64,000 nucleotides of DNA from Trachythela sp. YZ-2020 (taxonomy: Eukaryota > Cnidaria > Anthozoa > Malacalcyonacea > Clavulariidae). The notes below the pieces were generated by a model that saw only the letters and a program-made list of their open reading frames with translations, ran no database searches and had not been told where the DNA came from. Positions 26,101 through 37,324 of the stretch are shown here, one piece after another. Position numbers and translations under genes: made by a program. The stretch is taken from assembly GCA_016169945.1 (NCBI GenBank), contig JADLSH010000382.1, positions 3,534,001-3,598,000 of the forward strand. The letters run 5' to 3'. Position 1 is the stretch's first letter; every line of letters begins with the position of its first letter.

Positions 26101-29100
26101 TAACCGGAAGTAAATTTGCGCCGATTGATTTTGGCTTCATTTTTCATAGGTATAGAAGCTATATCCAGTCTATTATTAGATCAGTGATAGTATCCGATTT
26201 ATATTATAACCTCCATGGTATAAAACGGAATCATATAAACGTGCTGCAAAGCCTGCAGTCCCAATAGTCGTGTTAATTTAAACTTTACAGTATACCTTGA
26301 ATTGTGGGATATAATTGTATTGGGATGTATAATCTGATTTTCTGTGATATAAATAATTACGTTTGAAGTGCGAACGTAAACAACAGTACTGTTTATATAT
26401 GCATTGTCATTGACATTGTTAGGAAAACGAAAGTTACACAGTATTTCCGCTTTGAAAAAAATCCCCTTAAAAATTGTGTCGGTGTTCTAGTTGAAGGCAG
26501 TGGCCGACTATACACCCTTAGGCTTAGTTTTTATACTATTTCACCAAACAATTCAGATTTCCGACTTGGACTTACTTAACTTGGGCTAATATATAATAGC
26601 CGCCCATGTGCAAAATTTGAAGTGACAGTCCGGAATTATAGAGTACAAACATATACCGTAGAGTCATATTACTGTAAACAAAATTTTCAACACAACATTT
26701 AATAATAATATGAACCCTGTAATATTTACAAAACTAAACTATATCATACATTTAACTACTCTTTACTCTTTGTCCTTCTATAACTTAATACTGAGTATAA
26801 GTCATAAACATAACGATTAACGAATGTTTTTCTTTCAACACAACGACAACGTAATATTTACTGTAACTATTCATCCACAACATTCATTGCCTTGATAACT
26901 TTGTCCTCTCTCAAGATTACAAATTAAGTCTTTTTTACTAAAAGCAAAGTTTCAATGATCATTTTCTTGGAAAGCTTGGTAGGGTCCGTCTCTTGTTACA
27001 AGTAATTATAAATGGGGCATAATTTGCCTGCGTATGTTTACGCTTGGCGTTAAAAACACGATTTTCAAAAGCGAAGTTAAAAATAGGCCGAAAAACAAAT
27101 GTCATGAGAACTTGACAATCTTGACATATAAATACTGCTAGCTATAATTCCATGCATAACTCATCTATTTACGTCAGCAATAAATACGCATACACTTCCC
27201 ACGGCGAGTTGTGAAATATTCTTTATCTGTAGGATCAAGGAGAGATTGCATTTACTTGTAAATTATGGTGTTTATACAGGATCCAAAATTCAACAAAAAT
27301 ATGTCTTCGCCGCAGAGTACTTCAGTGCTTCCATATTAATCTTTCGTTTTTCTTACTGAATTTCCCCCCATTTTCACTCCCATTTTCACCAAAACGTATG
27401 GCTCTTTGAAACTTTGCACAATCCTTGGATCCCTAGTCTTGTACGGTGCCATGTAAATGCAGAAATGAAGAAAAAACTGTACCTTGTTTATGTCCACCTT
27501 CATCAACATTCAGGAGATATTGCCAAGGGAAGAGGGAGGACTACTGTTCAAGAAGAGAGAAGGTGTCAAAGGATGACTTGGAGCAGCTTAAAGCTAGCTT
27601 GGAAAAGCAGGAAGTACTTGTCATTTGGTTGGTATCCTAGGCAACACCAATTGTGAACCTTGTGAGTTACTGCAGATGAATTACCATCTAGACAGCGCAT
27701 AATGAAGGCAGGGGAAGTGGGTGACAAACTGGACCAAACAGCGATCAGGTCTAGTATTCTAAAAAATTAACTCAGAATGTAGATTGTACTTGTGTTCCAG
27801 AGAAAAGAGAGAAGAGTCAATGTATGGAACTGTCGAGGTAAAATGCCCTGCATCTAAATCTGGGATGAGTATCATCAATGCATTCGGTGACAAATCATTT
27901 TGTTTAGAGATAGTGAATGGAAAGCCGTGTCTAAAAAAGAATCAGTGTTGCTAGAACACAGCTTGCTGTCCTTGACAATAATCACAATTCTTCCAGGAAG
28001 CAAGCTGTGGTCAAGAAAGGTTCCGCAGTGGGCAATCTACGATATAATCTGGTTTTCCCAAAGGTTAGCAAAACATTGGTTGTAAAATCAATTAAGGAGG
28101 CCAAAAACTTTGATTATATTACTACGTTGATGGAAAATATCCTCGAGTATAAAAAATCTAAGAAATCAAAGAAAGCCAAAAAGTCTACCAAGCATGCAAA
28201 AAATATTGCAACAAAAGAAAAACCAGACAAGGAAACAGCTATCAACGCTCACATAAGCAGATTTCAGTCAAAGTGACAAACCTGTATTTATCGCAAACGT
28301 GCGGTTTCAGTGTGGGTATAGAGTGTAGCAGATATACATCGGTCGACTGTTGTGTAGAACTACCTGAAAATACAATAAGAACTTCGACGTTTCGAGCGAA
28401 GGTCCTTCATCTGGAAGTTAAATAGGAGAAGATAATAATGCACAAACTACAAACTAAGCAAATAATATGTACAAGTTAAGTGCTACGCAAAGGGCCCATT
28501 TTGTTACTATTTAATCATCTTCATCAGATGCTGGCCTAAACCCTACATAAACGTGTTCGTCCTCAGGTCCTGGTGGTGGGAAATGTGCTCTGATACAACT
28601 AACAGTGCAAGATGGCATGACAACTCGAACATGTCTTCCTAGAACCCCCCAACCTAATCGTGCAAGTTGCCGATAAGCAATATGCCTGTTCTTTGGTGGT
28701 CTGGTCCTTCAAATGTGTTCTCATACTGCTGCTTGTACTGATACCATGCTGTTCGGAGAACCCACAAATTCAAACACACATCAGCAAAGGCTGGATTATC
28801 AGTAACACAAGTCAAGGGCTCTTTTAATTTATCAATGGTCATGCGTCATTGAGCGATAACATTTCTGGGATTTCCTGACAGCAATCACATTCGTCAGATC
28901 TATCCATGATTTGGCAATGACCACATTTACACCTGAGGATATTTTATATATTATATAAATAGGGAACAATTATTTTCAACAAGACAGACAAATATATTAA
29001 CATTGTTCGCGTAGTTCATCCCCTTCAGCTTCACTGTTGCTGCTAGAACTCGATTCTTTCTTTATTGTTGGTTCGAACAAATATGGCTGAAGAGAAAACT

Positions 29101-32100
29101 TAGCTTCGTCCGCTTCAAATTTTATGTCCTGCTCAGATCGTCCTATATCTTCGTCTACTTCAAAAGAGCTGCTAGTACTCGATCGGGACATGATTAAAAA
29201 TGATCAAACAGAGAATAAACGTTCAACAACAGAATTTATATGACCGAAATTAATCACGAAGACGCGCTTGCTTTATGTTGTTTTTCGCAGTGAGTCGCTG
29301 TTGATATCCCACACTTACGTCACAGCACTCATAGGAACGACCGCATTCGTCCTCGATTCAACAAACATGGCGGCGAAAATGTACGAGGAAATCAGTGAAA
29401 CAAAGTTAAATTCCTCGCAAACGAAAAGAATTGAGACGAAGGAACATTCATTCCAAAGTAGGCTCATATAGGGCTTTTATATGAGCGGCAATTGTTCTGG
29501 GGGTGGAGTGTCCCTTTAAATATGAACAAATAACCAAAATGTTGTTTAAGTCTGAAGCCATAGATATCTGCAAGTCATGTTTGGGAATGCGAAAGCTTTT
29601 AATTCTTTGGATAGCCCTCTCAACATGTATCCTGTGTTTAGCAATTCTCCTAGTTTTAATCTCGACAAAAAAACGAAATTTGAGCCTCGTTAAGGAGTTG
29701 ATGCAAATAACGTTTAATGAACGAAGAAAACGTATTCTGACGAGTCCGTGTACTCTTAATGTATTGTTGAAGGATTATCCTGCATTTAACCTAGTGTCAG
29801 AGGTAAAGTAATCCTTGTAGTTATGCATGATGAAGTGTATGATGAAGGTTATATAGTATGAACATCATATATGTATGTCACTATGAGTATGGATCCACTA
29901 CATACAATAAAATCATTTGATGTGCCTGCTGGGCAATTACTTTAACAACATACGTCAGTATTATATAAGTTCACTGAAGACATGCAAATGTCCTTTGTAA
30001 CTTTATTTAGATAAAAGCCGAGTTCGAAAGAATAATTGGATCAAGTGGAAAGTGTGGAAAAATGATCGAAAAGTTTAAAAATGAAATAAATGGAAAAGTC
30101 CGCTGAACCTGGCTAGAGAAAAAAGCACGACGAAGCCCATTCTTCGTGAGATGGAAGAGAGGATTAAAGAAAATCCCCGTAAAAAGTCAGGTATTAAACA
30201 TAGTAACATAAGAGATTGTACATATTAGCAAAATAATCAAAGAATGCGTAAATACAATTGAAGTGAACTAAAATGGTATGTACAATTCTTAATAATAGAT
30301 AAATATAAGATAAGCTTCGTGCACTCAGGGTGGCCCGATCGGTTAAAACCGTTCTTCAAGGCGGAGGGACTGATGATAGTTCAAATTTACAATAACTAAA
30401 TGAACTATTGTTATTACCTTCTCTGTAGATATTGAAGAGGATGGATCAATCATGCTTTTGCAAATTTCATGAAAAACAAAACAGGGCACGAGTCGGTGAT
30501 TAAACTCTGCTCGGTATGTTATGATAGATTGGATCTATTGGATTTAACTCATTAATGCCAAAATTATTCTTAATTATTTTTTTTATTCTTTCAATGGCAG
30601 ATTACTTAAATAATTGGATCATTCCATTAAATATACGGGTTCCCACTAGGGGGATTAGCTACCAATTTCCTCGGTGGGGGAAATTGCAGAATATTTTTGG
30701 GAAATGACTCATTTTAGCCATGAAGCAGAATTCTATTATAAATGATGTAATAGAATCCTGGTTCCAAAGATGGAGGTAATGGAGATGAACTCTCTTTCAT
30801 TATTGAGACCTTTGCTTCCAACCATATTTACTGGTAACATATATATTAATTAACCCTTTATTAAAAAGCCCTTTATTTAGGCGATTAGTTACAATATGAA
30901 AGCCAGTCTGAAGCTTTTCAGGCACTTTTCAGACACTTTCCAGGAAGGGTGTATTGTAATCTGAACAATTATCATTCTTACATTTGATTTAGGATGATGA
31001 ATCAATAGATCAACAAATTGAAATGGCAATTTCGCTAATGCTCATTGGAGCAGGGCCATATGGGGAAATCGTGAACACCAACATTGTGAACGCATTGGTG
31101 GTTTTGATTTGTGGTTACTATATATTCAACATCAAGTATCCCAACAAAGGCAAGAATATGTATTTATTTCTCGAAGCGACACTATTGGAAAACCCAGAAG
31201 AGGCAAGAAAGAGAGTATGCATAAATCGCTTGCTCCAAGAATTGGACAATACGTGATTTGATAAAATATAATTCATTTTTATTTTCGACGTTTCAACTAA
31301 TAGTTTACCTGTCTTATTTTGTACTTAGCTTTAGTAATTTGATGACTAAATATTAGTTAAAAACATTGAAAATAAAAATGAAATTAAGCAGCATGAATAA
31401 CATGTTATTTCAAAATACTGTTAGATACATAGCACTATAGTTATCGAGTAACCTGTGTTGATTACAGCATCACTCCAGTGTGAATTTAGAAAGTTGTAAA
31501 TAGTCCTGTTACTCCCGTTGAAGACAATGCTGTTTGTGATATTATTAATTACATCGGGGGAAGAATCTATGTCTTGTAACGAGCGTGACAATTCTACTTT
31601 AGAACATCAGATAAAAAGTTTGACAGCCTCTAAGAACTTAGACCCCTCGTCGTGGACCCTAGCCACCTCATCGGGGAATTCCTGGCGCCACCCCTGTTAT
31701 ATTTTAACTTTGACCAATCTATAATTGGCCACATGTAAAGTAAAGGTAATACCTCTATTTTGTTAAACATCGAAGGCTTCAAAGGTACTATCGAACCACA
31801 AATGTTTGTTTATTAGGATGACAAATCTACTTTTAAATCTACCTGTGTATATTCCAGACAACTTTTCTCTCACGCATCTTGGGATTTTATAAAACAATTG
31901 GATTTCATAAAACAATTTACTTTCCTGAAGCGGAAGTCTCACTCAGCTATCCATGTGCATGCATGGATCAGTTTGGTCGACTATGGATAGACTTTTTTGC
32001 TAACCCCCGTTTTTGGAGTTAAAATAACTTCCTGAAAATAACAGTCAGTGAGTGTACCTATGTAAATTTAAAACGGTTTTCCCTACGTTAATTTAACTAC

Positions 32101-35100
32101 TAATTTAATATATTTACAGCCTAATATTTTAATACTAAAAAGCTACTTGTTTATTTTGAAAGGAAATAAAGCGACCACAACAAAGGCAGCAGAAAAATAA
32201 GCGACAACTGAGGCAAAGTGCTTTCTCTTTGGCGTTTTTACAAAGTAACGGAGCCGGGACAGAAAAAACGGGTTTGAACTGATTTTAGTTCGCGCCAAAA
32301 CATTTTAAGGTCTCTTTAAAAACATTGTGTTTGAGCGCCATGCTGATCGAACGATCGACAGACATTTTGTCATGAATTAGTCTATTTCAACAAGCGAAAA
32401 CAAGATATACATCGAGAAACAACACGCACATATTTGTAGGTCAAAATGGTGAGCGGTCCGATGTTTACTAAGCGTACTCACCTTAAAATGTTGGGAAGAA
32501 CCTTCCTCTCGGAACGTATTTATGAGCACATTGTTCGCTCCTCGGTTCTTCTACAGGAATTTTCTCGTCCATTTTTGGTTCGATTTCGCTGTACTTGAGT
32601 CAAAACAAACGGTATAGCATTACAAAGACGTTCCTTGTTTTAAAATTTTCAAACGCTACGAAAAAAGTGTTAAAAATGAGCGATATTTCTCACATGCAAA
32701 ATGCTCGTTCCACGGCGGCCATTTCGCGCGCAAGTGAAGGTTACGGGTTACCATTTTTCCCATGATGCTTTGCTAACATGTAAATTGCCTATTGGTACCG
32801 GTAGTCGTCAGTCAACCCCATCCTGATCTCTTTCAAATAATTTCATCGTAAATTAGCTGAACTAGCCTCATTAAAGAGTTGCAATTGACAACATGATAAA
32901 AGAGACCAGTTGGGGAACATAAAAATTTTAGATTGGCTGCCATTTTTTAATTATAAAAGCAGTCCATTATGAATAACCTTATTTTTTTCTTTTGATGAAA
33001 CACCACGTTTATCACCTCCGCAAGGTGATTATTTTTCACCTCGGGCTGGGTTTTTTGTTTGTTTGTCTCTTTTCTGTGTTTGTCTCTGTATTTGTTTGTG
33101 TGTCAACATGATAACTCGAAGAATTTGACGGAAACTCAAATTGGAACTCAAATGCTAATTATCAAAATTTAAGTTAGGCCTACTGTATAGTTAAGTTTAG
33201 GCCAAGATACTATATAAACTTTTCTACCTAATGTAATATAGGTATCTGTTCATGTTTTTACATTAAACTACGAAAGCACTGAAACATCAAACATTTTTTA
33301 AAGAATTTCAAGCTATCTGCATGTGTTTGTTTGTAGGCAAGGCGAAATCGATGTTCCTCGGTGTCAAAAGCTATTAGGTAAGGTAACCACTAAGTCATAT
33401 TTATAATGTAAAATAATATGCCTCTGAACATGCGTTCATTAGAACTACGGGACACTTTTGAAATGACATAACTTATGTTACGGATTAATTAATACTTAAA
33501 TATTAACACAAGCAAACACATCACGACTGCTTTATCATACAAGAAAGTACGAATTGAAATCTTGTCCAATGAGTAATGTTGTTGACAGTGATGAAGATCC
33601 GGGCTAACGGATCGAATGCTTTGACAAATAAATGAACGTACTCTATACGTTACGAATATGAATATATATTTATTTTGTTAGCACGGCAATATATAGTGTG
33701 ATTTTTTCCGTTCCCTTCTGTAATAGGTATCATCAAGCCACTTCCTGTGACATTTCATAGAGGTAAAATTAACTATATTTGGACCTATTTACGCTCGCTA
33801 CTCTGATTTTAGTAAATACATGCAATTCCCGACAAAATTGCACTCACGGCCCATTTCGTCACTTCCGCCTGGTGCCTCTCAGCGACATCGTTATATAATC
33901 GAGCGATTACGTCATCGGCAAACAAGGTCGAGATACACTAGTGGGAAATAGCTTCCGCCATACCTATGCAAATCGTGATGATTCATATTCATGTATTTAT
34001 CTGCCACGTTTGCAGGCAACGCCTCTGGTAATAATGACCCGAGAGTTTTCCAACACAATCGCATGTTGTGTTTAACACACGTGATCTGTTTTGCCTTGTC
34101 TAAATCATATTTTTTTGTATCAGATTTTTGGGATTCTCCACTTTGTTGGCCGATGATATCTCGAGTATATGATGTGAGGGGGGAGGAGGGGGGTGTGTTA
34201 CGTGTTTACGGGTTTTTTACGCAACAAGTTTTAGCGTCCGCATAATTACTGTTGTATACGTCCGATTTCTTTCACACTTCGTAAAATGCTTCTTGATGTC
34301 GATGATACATGCATGTACATTTCATTTCCTACAGCGTTTGACATGGTTTGTGATCAGAGTGCTGCTTTAGAAGTGATCATAAACTTGGGATTTGATCGCA
34401 TTCTCACAAGTGGTGGAAAGCCTGACGTACTCCAGGGAGCATTTGGCTTAAAAGACCTTGTTAATCAGGTATTTTTCAGGTATCAAAATAGCAAGGCAAA
34501 ATTCCGAATAAGTTGCATAGTGTAACAGCGGCTTAATGCATGTTGTTTTATCTCACACGCCGTTGTTTAATCTCCACTTCACCATATAATACGAGCAGTG
34601 AATTTTTGTCTGATGCTATGCTACTTTGATATATCCGATTCAATCCGATCATATGTTTTCGATTGAACCAAGGTGATAAAGGGTAAACGCCATTTTTCTT
34701 TCTTCGCAGGCTGGAAGACGGATTATTATTATGCCAGGCAAGTAATTTGAGCAATTTTGTTTTCCTAATTCACTACGGTAATTGACTCCCAGAGGGTACA
34801 AAGGATTTAAAAACTTAGTTTTTCGTCATCCTGACTGAGCGTACAATTATTTATACAACTTTACTTAGTGTCTATTTTTTGTTTTATCTCCCATTTAGGA
34901 GGCGGTATTCATCAAGATAATTTATCAAAGATATTACAAGAGACTGGTGCGAGGGAATTTCATGGTTCTGTCAGAGCTCACGTTGCTTCTCAAATGGAAT
35001 ATCATAACACCTGTGTTTCTATGGGAGGGACTGGGGATGAATATGGATATATGGTAGCCAGTCTGGAGAGGATACAACGTCTGACAATGATAGCGCGGAC

Positions 35101-35113
35101 CCATATTCAGTAA
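20141..35113 (+). CDS. cutC: CutC copper homeostasis protein, seven exons, 5' end missing
   Basis: CutC is a cytoplasmic TIM-barrel protein linked to copper homeostasis. Exons with matching splice phases are 20141-20200 (KRIELCCNLSEGGTTPSIG), 21367-21535 (VMIRPRGGDF, GADGIVFGILT), 33337-33377 (13 codons), 33727-33762 (KPLPVTFHR), 34335-34468 (FDMV, GFDRILTSGG), 34710-34737 (RRIIIMP) and 34899-35113 (GGGIHQDNL, EFHGS, then TAA). Together they give 226 codons plus stop; with about 20 missing N-terminal residues this fits the family length of about 250-270. All key CutC blocks appear in the right order. Introns are GT-AG except 34738-34898, which starts GC. The 11.8-kb intron after exon 21367-21535 is mostly transposon E3. 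I could not find the exon encoding the N-terminus; it may lie upstream of the window, beyond E1. Confidence 0.93.
20202..21366 (+). other. cutC intron, no other gene seen
   Basis: GTAAGT donor and TTTTTTAAG acceptor. It contains a poly-G run (about 20779-20793) and AT-rich sequence; no coding signal. Confidence 0.6.
21922..22676. repeat. E3 left terminal inverted repeat
   Basis: This is the inverse of about 32053-32794, with scattered substitutions and small indels. Confidence 0.8.
22680..23928. other. E3 interior, no clear gene
   Basis: A 67-codon frame at 22817-23020 (MDIEPGTSSVADKDLT...) follows an AT-rich leader and may be the remnant of a first exon, but I recognise nothing in it. CATT-rich tandem units lie at about 23155-23180. 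The remainder shows no coding signal. Confidence 0.35.
23937..26186. mobile_element. 2.25-kb hAT-type foldback nested in E3
   Basis: The termini are CACTGATCTAATAATAGAC and its inverse. A perfect 8-bp duplication ATAGTATC flanks it (23929-23936 and 26187-26194). The arms are about 650 bp (23937-24600 and 25525-26186) and highly similar, with the loop at about 24600-25525. Open frames in the arms (for example 23983-24333 and its mirror) exist in both orientations as a by-product of the palindrome, and I do not call them genes. Confidence 0.87.
26195..27410. other. E3 interior, no gene seen
   Basis: AT-rich sequence with stops in all frames. I see no repeat structure or coding motif. Confidence 0.5.
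27414..28276 (+). pseudogene. Transposon-associated gene remnant with basic C-terminus
   Basis: Open segments at 27446-27640 and, in another frame, to 28276. The latter reads LAVLDNNHNSSRKQAVVKKG (about 27967-28026), then GNLRYNLVFPKVSKTLVVKS, and ends in a lysine-rich tail (KKSKKSKKAKKSTK) before the stop at 28276. I recall this DHN-x-NR-x-QA followed by Y-x-VFPK pattern as the C-terminal part of a Mutator/Kolobok-like transposase-associated protein of cnidarians. That attribution is from memory and unproven. Frame changes show it is broken. Confidence 0.4.
28511..29191 (-). pseudogene. P2X7 C-terminal-domain-like (zinc-binding) protein remnant
   Basis: The first exon (29191-28997) encodes a Ser/Glu-rich head with FSLQPYLFEP. 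After a short intron, the segment from 28932 reads CKCGHCQIMD, then ECDCCQEI, followed in shifted frames by CVTDNPAFADVCLNLWVL, then GRHVRVVMPSC, and YVGFRPASDEDD to the TAA at 28511. This Cys pattern and order is the cytoplasmic ballast domain of P2X7 receptors (P2RX7_C), a zinc-binding unit also found as stand-alone genes, often next to transposons in fish and cnidarians. Two frame breaks (near 28843 and about 28700) make the copy a likely pseudogene. The exon 1 donor phase does not join cleanly, so that boundary is uncertain. Confidence 0.7.
29503..31256 (+). pseudogene. Multi-exon remnant, unrecognised cargo gene
   Basis: Exon-like segments with plausible splice sites: 29503-29802 (ends GAG/GTAAAG; a hydrophobic stretch ILWIALSTCILCLAILLVLI, then FNERRKRILTSP and LLKDYPAFNLV), 30011-30103 (after TTTAG; IKAEFERIIG) and 30993-31256 (after TTTAG; DDESIDQQIEMAISLMLIGA, then YPNKGKNMYLFLEATLL to the stop). 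A frame change near 30104 interrupts the middle. The RRxxI...LLxxYPxF and late YPK...LxFLE layout recalls SAMD3-like proteins amplified in transposons. This is a weak, memory-based resemblance. Confidence 0.35.
32053..32794. repeat. E3 right terminal inverted repeat
   Basis: This is the inverse of 21922-22676. It ends GCTAACATGTAAATTGCCTATTG. Confidence 0.8.
34738..34898 (+). promoter_or_regulatory. cutC: GC-AG intron in cutC
   Basis: The exon ends CCAG and the intron starts GCAAGT; the acceptor is CCCATTTAG. Using GC keeps the phase and the conserved MPGGGI block. A GT donor at 34742 would add codons and break the phase. Confidence 0.8.
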
Positions 35114-35665
35114 ACTAGAAACACTTGCATGCAGCAACCCCTTGCCACAGCCAAACAACGACATTTCCCAAACATTATTAAGTATTTTCGTCGCAAAATC
35201 TGCTATGCAAAGGATGATTTGCTCGAAACCAGCATAATTAATACTTTATCAGAATTTTGGGAAATCTATTTTGGGTTAAGGATTTTCAGAAGGATAAGCA
35301 ATGGAAATTTTGTTTCAAGCAGTGGAAGTACTGTAGTCTTGGCAACACGATCAATAAGATACATTTATTTTTGTGCAGTACAAAACAGGTGCAAAAACGG
35401 CAAAAATATTTAAAGATTAGTTTTAACCAGAGGAGGAATGAGGGTCTTCCCGAAATGCATTGCATCTCATTAATATTCACATTTGCGATTTTAAACAAAG
35501 TTAGGTGAAAAATTGTTGAAATATATTGCGATTTTTATCCCTAAAGATCTGATTTTTTGGAAGGTATGTTTTAATAATTGTTTTGTTTAGGTATCTAATT
35601 TAGTTATTTTTGACTTGTTTGGTACAGATATTTCTTTTTAGTTATGTTAATTACGCATTGTATTT

Positions 35666-37165
35666 ATGCTTGTTCCGGGTCAGAGGACACGCCACAAAAG
35701 TGACCTTGAAACAATGCTGGAGCTAATTAGCTTTTTTAAACAGAAACGGGGAAAAAATCACGTCATCATATTCAGCAACCTTTGGTCTTTATATCGGTAC
35801 TTTAAAACCTTAAATAGCTCCACTAAATCGAGGAGTAATTCCAGAGGGGTAAAAATCCTGAAAAGCAGAGGTCCTCGACAGGGGGGTATGGTTTTTAGAT
35901 GTAATAGCCCATTATTGACCTTGTTGATGAGGAAAATGATATTGCCAAGAGGGCATATATTTCTAAAGGAGATACGCCGGGAAAACCTGTGAACAAGTCA
36001 CGAAGAGTTGCACGTACGGAGAATTCATCATCCAGTCGAGCTTTGTTTCAGAGTCCTGGAATGTCACCAAAGGTAAAAATTATACAAAGGTTTCATTTAT
36101 AGCACTTGCTGTATATATACAGATAAATATAAATACAGTGTGTCAACTGTTGTTCAACTGAAAGCTATTTCGTATTTAATAATTGAATGTAGAATCGGTT
36201 TTATTTGTAGTCTCCTAGTAGAAAGATATTCAGAAAGAGGAAACTTACTCCTACAAAGAAGCCCCCAGTAAAATTTCATCAATGGACCTTTGAGGAAGAC
36301 AAGGCATTTGTTGAGTTCATAGTGATTGCCAAAACAGATCCAAAATATGGAAAAATGTCTGTTGGAGAGTGGCCAGCATTTGGTAAAAAGAACAGTTTCT
36401 CGGACGATGGTGCCAAACATATTAAATGTGGTACTTCTTCTAACATTCTCTTATCAAGTAAGTTAATGCTACTGTTAGATGTCTAATTCATTAATATAAA
36501 TATACAGGAATTTCAGAATTAGTTCAATATAGACTGTTGTGATAATAAATTAGCAGGCGGTAATGTGGATTTTAAGTTGTCTGTTATTGAAATTGTTCTA
36601 AAATTTGACCAACAGGTCACAGTTGCCAGCGGTAAAGCTCATAGTAACCCAGCGGTAAAGCTCAAAGTAACCCAGCGGCTGCCGGCTTATTTTGAAAGCC
36701 CTTAGTATAAAAAGAGTAAGATCAAGGATGTTTTTTAAATATTATTCAATCATAGATATGATGTTACTTCATTCTTGTTTTCATGCCTTTTATATAGATT
36801 GCCGTCTGCAATCACGAGTAACTGTTGTGTACAGGAAAAAGTTTGCAACATTGGAAGATGCTGAAATCCATTATGGTTTGACATTATCTGACAGTTTAGC
36901 AGAACTAGTGATTGATAAGAGGCCACCACCACCCTCAGCACCCCCATCATCACCACCCTTGGCACCACCACCACCCTCAGCACTCCCACCACCCTCGGCA
37001 CCATCGGCACCACCACCACCCTTGGCACCACCACCACCCTTGGCACCACCACCACCCTCAGCACCACCACCACCCTCGGCACCACCACCACCACCCTCGG
37101 CACCCCTACCAACACCAAGAATACCGCCCCCACCACCACCAAGAATACCACCCAATATAATATAA
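35666..37165 (+). pseudogene. Candidate multi-exon gene, SANT/MADF-like block and Pro-rich tail
   Basis: 35666-35992 is open and basic. After a TTTGTAG acceptor at about 36209, the frame reads SPSRKIFRKRKLTPTKKPP, then KFHQWTFEEDKAFVEFIVIA and GEWPAFGKK (to about 36390), which resembles a Myb/SANT or MADF-type DNA-binding start (aromatic-spaced, charged helices). A later segment (about 36797-37165) reads YRKKFATLEDAEIHYGLTL and runs into a poly-proline/alanine tail. Together they could be one transposon-encoded DNA-binding protein. Exon boundaries are unverified and the 35666 segment may not belong. Confidence 0.4.
36925..37155 (+). repeat. CCACCA/CCC(T/A)(T/C)(A/G)GCA low-complexity array
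   Basis: Imperfect repeats of CACCACCACCCTTGGCA type encode Pro-rich sequence on the + strand and Gly-rich on the other. A TAATA-rich run follows at 37155-37192. Confidence 0.85.
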
Positions 37166-37324
37166 AATAGTATAATATAATATAATATAATAGCCAATTA
37201 TATGCCAGTTGTCATTGTGAAACACTAAAAATTTCAATGCATTTGTGTCTCAAACATTGTGAGTCTGGTTCATGTTCCGCTTTGAATGTCAACTCTAGGT
37301 TTGAATGTCAACTCTAGGTTTGTA

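Larger units (their letters stand above)
21922..32794. mobile_element. E3: ~10.9-kb element with ~750-bp terminal inverted repeats
   Basis: Ends CAATAGGCAATTTGCATGTTAGC and the inverse (GCTAACATGTAAATTGCCTATTG) begin inverted arms at 21922-22676 and about 32053-32794. Both arms include the conserved CATGATGC...GGTAACC and GGCGCGAACTAAAATCAGTTC blocks. Arm identity is clearly below 100%, so it is not recent. Flanks (AATACGGG and GTACCGGT) suggest a decayed duplication but I cannot assign one. It sits within the cutC intron. Cargo: gene remnants at 27890-31256 and a nested hAT-type foldback. No transposase core was recognised, so the superfamily is open. Confidence 0.72.

Noticed and set aside
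23983..26140. 108- to 116-codon frames in the hAT-type foldback
   Set aside because: They occur as mirror images in both inverted arms and overlap frames on the other strand; best read as non-coding TIR sequence.
36750..37197. Minus-strand Gly-rich and Val-rich frames opposite the Pro-rich tail
   Set aside because: They are products of the low-complexity CCACCA repeat read in other frames.
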